Positions 18,308-26,418 of a stretch of 64,000 bases of DNA are shown here, piece after piece. How positions within the stretch are numbered: position 1 is the first letter of the stretch; every line of letters starts with the position of its first letter. The stretch comes from Burkholderiales bacterium Ga0077543. Its GTDB lineage: Bacteria; Pseudomonadota; Gammaproteobacteria; Burkholderiales; Burkholderiaceae_C. The stretch spans positions 1-64,000 of the forward strand of contig LNET01000062.1 of the NCBI GenBank assembly GCA_001464055.1, written 5' to 3'. The notes beneath the pieces are model-generated. The model was given only the letters and a program-made list of their open reading frames with translations. It was not told the DNA's origin and did not search any database. The translations under genes were made by a program, and so were the position numbers.

Positions 18308-18715
18308 CGCAGGGTCAGTCACGCGCAGAGTCAGAGTCAGAGGCAAGCTATGCCATGGCCGACCGCATGGCCCCAGCCTTGTGGCCCGAGTTCCGGCAAG
18401 ACTCCAAGCCGGCCCGGCGCAACCTCGAAGGCGAGCGGGACCGCGGCCGCGTCAGCGACGGGGGTGCCCGGCCTCGATCGTGGGGCCGGGCTGTCGACCC
18501 TGTCGGCGGGTTGCACACGATCGAGGTTGCGGGGGCTGCGCAGGCGCTTGGGCGGGGTTCGAGCATGGTGAAACGTTACTCTCGAAGAAGCGTGAGAGTT
18601 CTCTCAGAGAATCTTGTATGCTGCTTGAAAAATTGCTTTTTCCCGAATCCATCCGTCACCGCGAACCTTGCCTGCGCAGCGGGAGGGGTTGCAAAGCCTC
18701 ACCAGGAAGCCTTCC
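18308..18715. other. Divergent intergenic region with two inverted repeats
   Basis: This is a 408-base non-coding stretch between the unknown gene and the PEP-CTERM giant. It contains perfect 11-bp arms CCTCGATCGTG (18472-18482) and CACGATCGAGG (18516-18526) 33 bases apart. It also contains a compact dyad TGAGAGTTCTCTCA (18593-18606; 6-bp arms). A -10-like TATGCT follows at 18617-18622, and an AGGAAG Shine-Dalgarno lies just before the ATG at 18716. The dyad close to the presumed promoter looks like an operator. I find no convincing gene here. Confidence 0.5.
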
Positions 18716-21700
18716 ATGCGCAACTTCGACCTGCCCCGAACCAAGATCTCCCGTGCGGCCCTGCTCGCCTTGCTGGCCACGGCCGGAGGCTCGCTGGCCC
18801 AAGCCGCCGATGTCACGTGGACGAATGGCGCAGGCAGTTTCCTGTGGAACACCAGCGCCGCGAACTGGTCGATCGGTGCTTGGAGCAACAGCGGCAACGG
18901 GGCGGTGTTCGGGCCCCTGGGGGCAGGTGCCATCAACGTCACGGCACCGGTTTCCGTCAACAGCCTGAACTTCACCAGCAGCGGCTACACGCTGAACGGC
19001 GGCGGCGTACTGAGTTTCGTCTCGGGCTTCAGCACCGCGGGGACCGGCTTTGTCAACGTGGACCCTGGCATCACGGCCAGCATCAACACGGCCGTCAACA
19101 GCTCCCTTGGTCTGCTGAAGATCGGCGCCGGGACGCTGCAATTGGCCGGGCCGCTCAGCTTCAGCGGCAACGGCCTGCCGTTCTTTGCCAACGGCAACTT
19201 CCCGATGGACCTGGTGGTCGCCGGCGCCAGCAACCTGAGCAAGGGCGGCACGCTGCAGATCATGAACAGCAACGTGCTGCCGGCAAGCACGCGGGCCGCC
19301 ATCTCCAACGGCCTGCTGGACATTGGCAACAACGACGTCACCCTCGGTTCGCTGCTCTTCATCAACCAGGGCGACAGCAGCGTTTGGGACCCCGTCACGC
19401 GCTCGGGCGGTGTCGGCGTCATCGGCAACGGCACTCTGCGGGTGACGGGCGACATCAACGTCATCGGCACCTTCGCCGGCAACCAAGCCAGCAACAACAT
19501 CGGCGCCAATCTCGACCTGGGCGGCGGCACGCAGATCATCCGCACCTCGATCAATGGCTCGGCCATGCTGGGCCGGGCGCTGCAGATCAGCGGCACCATC
19601 TCCAACGGCTCGCTGCTGAAGACATTTGGCTTCACCGATAACGGGGTGATGGGCGACCCTGACGGGCTGGCCCTGTACGGCAACAACACCTACACCGGCG
19701 CAAGCATCTTCAATGGCGGCAGCACGGTCGTCACGGGCACCAATGCCAGCACCTTGGTGAAGGTGATGGGCGACCGGGGCGTGGCCGGCAGCACGCTGAC
19801 GCTGCAAGGCGCGAACGGTTCCTACCTGTCGGCCACCACGATCCAGGCCACCACCGGCAGCTTTTTCGTCATCAACAACAGCGCCGCGATCACTCCGGGT
19901 GGCGACATGCCCACCATCCCGGCGGCACAGAACAACAACCGCATCCGTGACGACGCCGAAGTCCTGCTGCGCCTGGGCGGCTTCACCTACCTGGGCCTGG
20001 CTGGCGCGACGGCCAGCGAGACCTTCGGCAACCTGAACGTCGTGGGCGACCACAACGTCGTGCGCATGGTGCCAGGCAGCGGCGGCACCGTGACCCTGAC
20101 GACCAGCGGCGACCTGCTGCTGGCGCCCCGCGCCACGCTGCAGATCACTTCCACCACGCTGGGTGGTGCGAGCAAGCTGTTCGTCGAGGGCGCGCTGCCC
20201 GCGGCCGACGCCACCGGCATCCTGCCGCGCATGTACGGCGGCAGCGGCGACTTCCTCACCTACAACACCAGCACCGGCTTCACGCCGCTGACCACCTACG
20301 CCACCAACTTCAGCACGCCAGGCGCCAACGTCGCCATCACTGCGGCGTCGACGGTGGGCAGTTCGGTGACCATCAACGCGCTGAAGCGCACCGGCACCTT
20401 CACGACCACCATCGCCCCGGGACAGACGCTGGGCATCTCGTCGGGCATGATCCTCAATGCCTCGGGCACCGGCACCTTCAGCGGCGGCACCATCGCCTTC
20501 GGTGCCGTGCCGGGTGTCTTCTTCAACGGCAGCTACGCCGTTTCCAGCGCGCTCGCGGGCACCGCCGGCCTGATCAACGCCGATGCCACGCTGACCTTGA
20601 GCGGCGACCTGTCCGGCTTGTCGGGAAACCTCACGACCACCAGCACCGGCAACACGACGCTGTCCACCAACACCTTTGCTGGTGCCATTGATGTGCGCGG
20701 ACGCGGTGGCCTGAACATCACCACCAGCCAGACTCTGGTCGGCCAGGGTGCCATCACCATCGGGCAGGCCGAAAACGAATCCGATCTGGTGGGCTCCAGG
20801 CCGGCCTTGAGCTTCGCTGCAGCCGGTGCCAATGCCGTCATCGGCCGCGACATCATCATTGACAACGGGTCGCAGACCGCTGCCGGCAATGCCCTGTCCT
20901 TCGCCTACGTCCCGACGCTCGCTCCGATGAGCAATGCCACCGCGACGCAGACACTGAGCGGCAACATCACCGTCAACAGCCCGGTGCGACTGCAGGGCGG
21001 CGGCACCTCGACCACGTTGAACGGCAGCACGAACCTGACCGGCAACATCGACGGCCCGTCTTTGTTCATGGTGGCCAACGGTCGCGCCAATTTCAGCGGA
21101 AACCTCGGCAACGCTGGCGGTTTCCGCATCGGTGAAGGCGGTTTCTCGGCGCAGGTCACCTTCTCCGGCACCACCACCGGGTCGGCGCCGGTCACGCTGG
21201 TGGGCGGCAACAGCACCAGCCTCAGCTACATGCCGGGCTCTCTGCCTCGCGGTGCCTTCATCATCAACAACAGTTCGGGGCTATCGGGTTTCTCGGCGAC
21301 CGTGGTGCCGCTGGCCACGTCGACCATCGACAACGTCGTCACGCTGCAAGGCATCGCCACCGCCAACGTTGGCGCCGGCATTGCCGCCACCTGGAACGGG
21401 CCGGTCGGCGGCAACGGCGCGCTGGTGAAGAACGGCGCGGGCACATTGGTTCTGGGCAACCCGGCCAACGCCTACACCGGAGCCACTACCGTGAACGCCG
21501 GCACGCTGCGGGTGGACGGCGCGCTGGCGAGTACGACGGTCAACGTCGCCGGCACCGGCACGCTGGGCGGCCAGGGCAACATCGCCAGCGCCGTGAACGT
21601 GGCTGCGGGCGGCACACTGGCGCCGGGCAGCAGCGTCGGCACCAGCACCCTGGGCGTGGGCGGGTTGTCGCTGGCAGGCACCTTCCTGCCCATGATCGAC

Positions 21701-22090
21701 CTGAATGGTGGCGGTGCGGCATCCGCCGATCTGCTCGACGTGTCGGGCTTCATCGGCATCGCCAGCGGTGCCGTGCTGCAGTTGTCGCTGACCGACCTGC
21801 CGGCGGGCGCCTTCGAGGGCACCTTCCTGCTGGCCGCCAACGACGGCGCGGACGCCATCACGGGCAGCTTTGCCAGTGTCCTGGGTCTGCCCGAGGGCTA
21901 CTTCGCGACCATCGACTACAGCTTCGGCGGCATCGACGCGCTGGGACGCATCGGCACCGGCAACGACCTGGCAGTGCAGTTGACTGCCGTGCCCGAGCCT
22001 TCGTCGTTTGCCCTGCTTGCCGCCGGCGGGGCGCTGCTGATGGCACTGCGCCGCCGGCGTACCGGCCCGGTTACTCGGCAGGCTGGTTGA
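18716..22090 (+). CDS. Large PEP-CTERM protein with autotransporter-type beta-strand repeats
   Basis: A 1124-residue exported protein. It begins with a signal peptide (ISRAALLALLATAGGSLAQA) preceded by a good AGGAAG ribosome site. A long Gly/Asn/Thr/Ser-rich repetitive passenger follows. Units such as NTYTGASIFNGGSTVVTG (near 325) and GAGTLVLGNPANAYTGATTV plus NAGTLRVDG (near 905) match the autotransporter-associated beta-strand repeat. The C-terminus is a textbook PEP-CTERM sorting signal: VPEPSSFALL, a hydrophobic helix, then RRRR. There is no autotransporter barrel, so export should depend on Sec plus an exosortase encoded elsewhere. It probably ends up in the outer surface or extracellular matrix; the specific role is unknown. 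Confidence 0.85.
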   Translation: MRNFDLPRTKISRAALLALLATAGGSLAQAADVTWTNGAGSFLWNTSAANWSIGAWSNSGNGAVFGPLGAGAINVTAPVSVNSLNFTSSGYTLNGGGVLSFVSGFSTAGTGFVNVDPGITASINTAVNSSLGLLKIGAGTLQLAGPLSFSGNGLPFFANGNFPMDLVVAGASNLSKGGTLQIMNSNVLPASTRAAISNGLLDIGNNDVTLGSLLFINQGDSSVWDPVTRSGGVGVIGNGTLRVTGDINVIGTFAGNQASNNIGANLDLGGGTQIIRTSINGSAMLGRALQISGTISNGSLLKTFGFTDNGVMGDPDGLALYGNNTYTGASIFNGGSTVVTGTNASTLVKVMGDRGVAGSTLTLQGANGSYLSATTIQATTGSFFVINNSAAITPGGDMPTIPAAQNNNRIRDDAEVLLRLGGFTYLGLAGATASETFGNLNVVGDHNVVRMVPGSGGTVTLTTSGDLLLAPRATLQITSTTLGGASKLFVEGALPAADATGILPRMYGGSGDFLTYNTSTGFTPLTTYATNFSTPGANVAITAASTVGSSVTINALKRTGTFTTTIAPGQTLGISSGMILNASGTGTFSGGTIAFGAVPGVFFNGSYAVSSALAGTAGLINADATLTLSGDLSGLSGNLTTTSTGNTTLSTNTFAGAIDVRGRGGLNITTSQTLVGQGAITIGQAENESDLVGSRPALSFAAAGANAVIGRDIIIDNGSQTAAGNALSFAYVPTLAPMSNATATQTLSGNITVNSPVRLQGGGTSTTLNGSTNLTGNIDGPSLFMVANGRANFSGNLGNAGGFRIGEGGFSAQVTFSGTTTGSAPVTLVGGNSTSLSYMPGSLPRGAFIINNSSGLSGFSATVVPLATSTIDNVVTLQGIATANVGAGIAATWNGPVGGNGALVKNGAGTLVLGNPANAYTGATTVNAGTLRVDGALASTTVNVAGTGTLGGQGNIASAVNVAAGGTLAPGSSVGTSTLGVGGLSLAGTFLPMIDLNGGGAASADLLDVSGFIGIASGAVLQLSLTDLPAGAFEGTFLLAANDGADAITGSFASVLGLPEGYFATIDYSFGGIDALGRIGTGNDLAVQLTAVPEPSSFALLAAGGALLMALRRRRTGPVTRQAG

Positions 22091-22449
22091 GAGCCGTGCG
22101 GCGGGCGCCATCGCGCGCCTCATGCTGACGGCAAGGCTGTCACGCGGCCAGATACAGACCGCTGCAGTCGGCAGCAGGCCCGATCGGCTGTTCGAGGACC
22201 GCCGCAATGAACTTCCTGACCATCGTCAGGGCTGCCGCGCGCGGCCGCGTGCAGGCTCGGTTCGTCGATGCTGGCGCACAGATTCCGGCTGGAATCTTTT
22301 TCCAACGACCGGCCTCGACCGATCGCCTCGCGGGCCGGGCGCGCGCCACTTCGTCGACGAGATCGTGCCTCGTCGCGGCGGTGCGCGTCTGCGGGCCCTT
22401 TGGCGCGGCGCGGGTTTGACCGGGCGATGAAACCTGGGCATCATCACGA
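22091..22449. other. Intergenic region, no convincing gene
   Basis: About 360 bases between the PEP-CTERM gene and the HexR-type site. There is a small perfect hairpin CCTGAC-CATC-GTCAGG at 22215-22230. Short open frames on both strands have no recognisable product; a minus-strand one of about 70 codons (22140-22349) has a protein-like C-terminal half, so a decayed gene is possible. Nothing is confidently called. Confidence 0.4.
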
Positions 22450-22464
22450 TGTAACTAAATTACA
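22450..22464. promoter_or_regulatory. HexR-type operator upstream of zwf
   Basis: TGTAACTAAATTACA is an inverted repeat (TGTAA-N5-TTACA) that matches the HexR consensus as I recall it (TGTAAT-WWW-ATTACA). It ends 21 bases before the zwf ATG, a position where a bound repressor would block transcription. The hexR gene itself is 2.7 kb downstream in the same gene cluster. Confidence 0.8.
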
Positions 22465-22485
22465 TCCCCACGCGGGGCCCTCAGG

Positions 22486-23943
22486 ATGTCCTTTGATCTC
22501 GTGCTTTTCGGCGGTACCGGCGACCTGACCTGGCGCAAGCTGATGCCCGCGCTGTTCCAGGCCCACCGCCACGGCAAGCTGCCACCTGGCGGGCGCATCC
22601 TGGCGGTGGCCCGCGACGAGCGCAGCGACGATGCCTACCGCGCCTTCATCAGGGAGCGCTTTGCCGAAGTCGAGGCCAGCAAGCGCCCCAGCGACGAGGA
22701 ATTCGCGCGCTTCGCAGCCTTGCTGCACTACCGCCGCATGGACCTGTCGCAGCCCGACCACTACGCTGGCCTGCGCCGCTGGGTGGAAGACAGCCGCAGT
22801 GACGGTCCGGCCGACACCGTGGTGATGTACCTGGCCACCAGCCCGTATCTCTTTCCGGTGATCTGCGAACAGCTGGGCGCTGCCGGCCTGAACGGTCCGC
22901 GCGTGCGCGTGGTGCTGGAAAAGCCGCTGGGCCACGACCTGAAAAGCGCGCAGGAGATCAACCGCGTCGTCAAGTCGGTGTTCCAGGAGCAGCAGGCTTT
23001 TCGCATCGACCACTACCTGGGCAAGCCCGCGGTTCAGAACCTGATGGCGCTGCGTTTCGGCAACGCCCTGTTCGAACCGCTGTGGCGGCGCGAGAGCATC
23101 GCCAACATCCAGATCACCCTGGCCGAGGGCCTGGGCGTGGGCACCCGCGGCGACTACTACGACACCACCGGCGCGCTGCGCGACATGGTGCAGAACCACG
23201 CGCTGCAGTTGCTGACGATGATCGCGATGGAGCCGCCTTCCACCAGCGACGCCGACGCCATTCGCGACGAGAAACTGAAGGTGCTGCGCTCGCTGCGTCC
23301 ATTCACGCCAGAGACCGTGGCGCGCGACGTGGTGCGCGGCCAGTACCGCGCGGGCACCGTGGGCGGCCAGGCCGTGCCGGGGTATCTGGACGAGGCGAAG
23401 GTGCCCCCCGGCAGCCGCTGCGAGACCTTCGTGGCGCTGCGCACCGAAGTGCAGAACTGGCGCTGGGCCGGGGTGCCCTTCTACCTGCGCACCGGCAAGC
23501 GGCTGGCGGCGCGCGACGCGCAGATCGTCGTCAACTTCCGCGAGGTGCCGCACCCCATCTTTCCGGGCACGCGGCAAGCCAACCAGCTCGTGATCAAGCT
23601 GCAGCCCGAAGACGGCCTGGAACTGCACCTGCTGGCCGCCACTGGGGGCGGCAGCAATGAAACCTTGTCGCCGGTGAGCCTGGACCTGGACTTCGACAAG
23701 GCCTTCCCCAGCGCGCGCGTGGGCGCTTACGAACGCCTGTTGCTCGACGCCATTGCCGGCCGGCTGAACCTGTTCGTGCGCAGCGACGAACAGGAACAGG
23801 CCTGGCGCTGGGTCGAGCCCATCCTGGACGCCTGGGCGCAGGACAGCGTGGGCCCGCGGCCCTATGCCGCCGGCAGCTGGGGGCCGCCCGCGGCCAGCGC
23901 GCTGGTGGCGCGCGACGGTTCCACCTGGGCCGAAGAGCAGTGA
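22486..23943 (+). CDS. zwf: Glucose-6-phosphate 1-dehydrogenase
   Basis: Oxidises glucose 6-phosphate to 6-phosphogluconolactone with reduction of NAD(P), feeding the Entner-Doudoroff and pentose-phosphate routes. The 485-residue protein has the nucleotide-binding start MSFDLVLFGGTGDLTWRKLM. The substrate/catalytic segment RIDHYLGKPAVQNLMALRFG begins at residue 173; the residue after GK is Pro where many family members have Glu, but the catalytic Asp-His pair is present. Later LAEGLGVGTRGDYYDTTGAL is conserved. The gene is preceded by a HexR-type operator. Genes pgl, edd and eda are not adjacent. Confidence 0.96.
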   Translation: MSFDLVLFGGTGDLTWRKLMPALFQAHRHGKLPPGGRILAVARDERSDDAYRAFIRERFAEVEASKRPSDEEFARFAALLHYRRMDLSQPDHYAGLRRWVEDSRSDGPADTVVMYLATSPYLFPVICEQLGAAGLNGPRVRVVLEKPLGHDLKSAQEINRVVKSVFQEQQAFRIDHYLGKPAVQNLMALRFGNALFEPLWRRESIANIQITLAEGLGVGTRGDYYDTTGALRDMVQNHALQLLTMIAMEPPSTSDADAIRDEKLKVLRSLRPFTPETVARDVVRGQYRAGTVGGQAVPGYLDEAKVPPGSRCETFVALRTEVQNWRWAGVPFYLRTGKRLAARDAQIVVNFREVPHPIFPGTRQANQLVIKLQPEDGLELHLLAATGGGSNETLSPVSLDLDFDKAFPSARVGAYERLLLDAIAGRLNLFVRSDEQEQAWRWVEPILDAWAQDSVGPRPYAAGSWGPPAASALVARDGSTWAEEQ

Positions 23944-25166
23944 AGTTGCCGCGGCCGCGTTCAGCCGGGACGTGGCTGCTGCATGGGGCCCGCCTGGCTG
24001 CCCTGATGCGGGCAGCCTGCGCCTTGCTGGCTGCAGCGGCGCTGCTGCAGGCCGCACCCGCCAGCCAGGCCGCCAGCATCATCGTCCGGCCGGGCCAGAG
24101 CCTGGCCGAGGCGATCTCGCGCGCGGTCGACGGCGACGAGGTGCTGATCGAAGCCGGCGACTACCGCGGCCAGGTCGCCGTCATCACGCAGAAGCGGCTG
24201 ACCTTGCGCGGCGTGGGTGGCCGGCCGGTGCTGCACGCCGCTGGCCAGGCGGCAGAGCGCAAGGCCATCCTGGTGGTGCGCAACGGCGACGTTCGCATCG
24301 AGAACATCGAGTTCCGCGGCGCCCGCGTGCCCGACCGCAACGGTGCCGGCATCCGTTTCGAACGCGGCCGGCTGCAAGTGCTGCGCTGCGCATTCTTCGA
24401 CAACGAGAACGGCGTGCTCACCGCGAACTTCAGCGATGCCGAACTCGAGATCATCGACAGCGAATTCGGCAGCGCCCCGGCCGACACGCCACTGCCGCAT
24501 CTGGTGTACGTGGGCCGCATTGCACGCTTCACGCTCAGCGGCAGCCGGGTGCGTGCGGGCAACGCCGGGCACCTGGTGAAGTCGCGCGCGCTGCAGAGCT
24601 TCGTCCGCTACAACGAACTCGTCGACGGCCCGGGCGGCCGCGCTGCCTACGAGCTGGAGTTTCCCAACGGCGGGCTGGCGGTGGTGGTGGGCAACGTCAT
24701 CGGGCAGAGCGCGGCCAGCACCAACCCGGTGCTGGTGTCATTTGCCGCCGAAGGGGCCGACGACCGGCCGCGCGCACACGGGCTCTACATGGCGCACAAC
24801 ACACTCATCAACGAAGGTGTGCGCCCGGCCTTCTTCGTGCGGGTGCATGAACCGGTCGAAGGGCGGCAGACGCCCTTGCGCCTGTTCAACAACCTCTTCG
24901 TCGGCCTGGGCGGCAGCAATGCCGGCTGGGGCCAGGCCACCCAGGGCAACTTCCCGATTCCGCGCGCGATGCTGCGCGACGTCGACGCCTTCGACTACCG
25001 GCTGGGTGCGGCGTCGTGGCTGCGCGCTCGGGCCGTCGACATGCCCGAACTGCCAGGGCCGGTGGGCACGCAGCTGCGCCCGAGCGCCCAGTTCCAGGCC
25101 CCCGCCGGCACACGGCCGGTGCCGGCGAACAGGCCCCTGCATCCCGGCGCCCTCCAGATCGACTGA
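23940..25166 (+). CDS. Secreted right-handed parallel beta-helix protein (paralogue 2)
   Basis: Paralogue of the beta-helix protein at 14525-15691. They share blocks such as RLTLRGVGGRPV, ENIEFRGAR, CAFFDNENG, VGNVIGQSAASTNPVLV and YMAHNTLINEG. The GTG at 23940 overlaps the zwf TGA (GTGA) and would give 408 residues. An internal ATG at 24006 starts a cleaner signal peptide (MRAACALLAAAALLQAAPA, then SQA) and may be the true start, giving 386 residues. The product is predicted to be secreted; no catalytic motif is identified. Its place between zwf and hexR implies co-regulation with glucose catabolism, perhaps in handling an extracellular sugar polymer (inference). Confidence 0.75.
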   Translation: MKLPRPRSAGTWLLHGARLAALMRAACALLAAAALLQAAPASQAASIIVRPGQSLAEAISRAVDGDEVLIEAGDYRGQVAVITQKRLTLRGVGGRPVLHAAGQAAERKAILVVRNGDVRIENIEFRGARVPDRNGAGIRFERGRLQVLRCAFFDNENGVLTANFSDAELEIIDSEFGSAPADTPLPHLVYVGRIARFTLSGSRVRAGNAGHLVKSRALQSFVRYNELVDGPGGRAAYELEFPNGGLAVVVGNVIGQSAASTNPVLVSFAAEGADDRPRAHGLYMAHNTLINEGVRPAFFVRVHEPVEGRQTPLRLFNNLFVGLGGSNAGWGQATQGNFPIPRAMLRDVDAFDYRLGAASWLRARAVDMPELPGPVGTQLRPSAQFQAPAGTRPVPANRPLHPGALQID

Positions 25167-25168
25167 CC

Positions 25169-26101
25169 ATGCTCGAACGCATCCGCGCTGCCATTCCCGC
25201 CCTGCCGCCAGCCGAGCAGCGCGTGGCCCACCTGTTGCTGGCCGACCCGCGCAGCTTCGCCACCTTGCCGGTGGGCGAACTGGCAGCCCGCTCGAGCGTG
25301 AGCAAGCCCACCGTGGTGCGCTTTTGCCGCAGCGTGGGCTACGACGGCCTGGCCGATTTCAAGCTGAAGCTGGCCGGCAGCGTCAATGAAGGTGTGCCCT
25401 TCGTCCACCGCGCGGTCGACGACGACGACAAGGCCGGCGACATCGTCGTGAAGGTCATCGACAACGCCGTGGCCGCGATGCTGCGCTACCGCAATGCCGC
25501 CGCCAGCCAGTCGATCGAGCGTGCGATAGCGGCGCTGGCCGAGGCCGGCCGCGGCCAGTCCCAGGGCCGCCGCGTGGAGTTCTATGGCGTGGGCAACAGC
25601 GGCATCGTCGCGCAGGACGCCCAGCACAAGTTTTTCCGCCTGGGCGTGACGGCCACCGCCGTGAGCGACGGCCACATGCAGGTGATGAGTGCGACGATGC
25701 TCAAGCCCGGCGACTGCGCCGTCATCATCAGCAACAGCGGGCGCAGCCGCGACCTGCTGGACGTGGCCGAGATCGCGCGCAAGAAGGGCGCCACGGTCAT
25801 CGTCATCACCGCCAGCGGTTCACCGCTGGCGCGTGAAGCGCTGGCCGGTTCGAACCACGTGCTGCTGGCCGTCGACCATCCTGAAGACGCCGACCGGTAC
25901 AGCCCGATGGTGTCGCGCCTGCTGCACTTGCTGGTCATCGACGTGCTGACCACCGGCGTGGCGCTGCGCCTGGGCAGTGCCCAGCTGCGCCCGTTGCTGC
26001 AGGAAATGAAGAAGAACCTGCGCCTGCGACGCTATGCCGCCACGTCAGAACGTGTCGATGGAGCCGAAGGCGACAGCGACAGCAGGTCTTCGACGCCATA
26101 G
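25169..26101 (+). CDS. hexR: HexR, RpiR-family regulator of sugar catabolism
   Basis: RpiR-type repressor that senses a sugar phosphate (2-keto-3-deoxy-6-phosphogluconate in characterised HexR proteins) and controls zwf and related genes. The N-terminal helix-turn-helix covers about residues 1-77, including PAEQRVAHLLLADPRSFATL and ARSSVSKPTVVRFCRSVGY. A SIS sugar-phosphate domain follows at about 128-270, with EFYGVGNSGIVAQDAQHKFF and CAVIISNSGRSRDLLDVAEI. Length 310 residues. The ATG lies two bases after the preceding stop. The last 70 bases overlap mlaB on the opposite strand, so the C-terminal tail (SERVDGAEGDSDSRSSTP) is probably non-essential. Confidence 0.92.
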   Translation: MLERIRAAIPALPPAEQRVAHLLLADPRSFATLPVGELAARSSVSKPTVVRFCRSVGYDGLADFKLKLAGSVNEGVPFVHRAVDDDDKAGDIVVKVIDNAVAAMLRYRNAAASQSIERAIAALAEAGRGQSQGRRVEFYGVGNSGIVAQDAQHKFFRLGVTATAVSDGHMQVMSATMLKPGDCAVIISNSGRSRDLLDVAEIARKKGATVIVITASGSPLAREALAGSNHVLLAVDHPEDADRYSPMVSRLLHLLVIDVLTTGVALRLGSAQLRPLLQEMKKNLRLRRYAATSERVDGAEGDSDSRSSTP

Positions 26102-26331
26102 AGTCGCGCCAGTTCGACCAGCTTCGCTGGAGCGCCCGCCACGCTGAAGCTTCGCCCTTCGGCCAGCGCCAGACGTCGCGCCTGCATCAGCAGCGCAACG
26201 GCCGAGGTATCGAAGTTCTGCAGCGCTCCGGCGTCGACCTGCAAGGGCCCGTTGCCGCCGGCCAGGGCCCGGGTCAACTGGGCCAGCAAGGCCGGGGCGT
26301 CGGCCAGAGTGGCGGAGTCAGGAAGCTTCAA
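26032..26331 (-). CDS. mlaB: MlaB-type STAS-domain protein
   Basis: Cytoplasmic STAS-domain subunit of the MlaFEDB phospholipid transporter. The 99-residue protein fits a STAS fold: an N-terminal strand region, LQVDAGALQNFDTSAVALLM (where the typical D-x-S/T-G motif would be, here DTSA), and AGAPAKLVELARLYGVEDLL. It follows mlaC after 87 bases that hold a copy of a dispersed GC-rich repeat. Its 3' end overlaps convergent hexR by 70 bases. Assignment relies on both fold and operon position. Confidence 0.85.
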   Translation of the reverse strand: MKLPDSATLADAPALLAQLTRALAGGNGPLQVDAGALQNFDTSAVALLMQARRLALAEGRSFSVAGAPAKLVELARLYGVEDLLSLSPSAPSTRSDVAA

Positions 26332-26349
26332 GAGATTGTCCTCTGAAGC

Positions 26350-26415
26350 TTCCCGCCACGGAACCGGCTCTGCCGGTCCGTCGGCGGATGGTCCCCTCGG
26401 GTGGCAGCGAGCGCC
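26350..26415 (-). repeat. Dispersed GC-rich hairpin repeat, copy A
   Basis: About 65 bases beginning TTCCCGCCACGGAACCGGCT and ending CAGCGAGCGCCA. It is closely similar (about nine differences) to the copy at 56776-56855. It contains an imperfect CCGGC-N3-GCCGG hairpin and a CCCCTCGGG hairpin. It sits between mlaC and mlaB, inside an operon. It belongs to the common extragenic repeats of Burkholderiales. Confidence 0.75.
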
Positions 26416-26418
26416 ATT

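Noticed and set aside
18607-18650. Possible sigma-54 promoter (TTGCTTTT element) before the PEP-CTERM gene
   Set aside because: The TTGC part is present but the required GG of the -24 element is not at the right spacing, so the match is too weak.
22140-22349. Short minus-strand open frame before zwf with a protein-like C-terminal half
   Set aside because: No start with a ribosome site, no recognisable family, and composition equal to random GC-rich sequence; kept only as a note in the intergenic entry.
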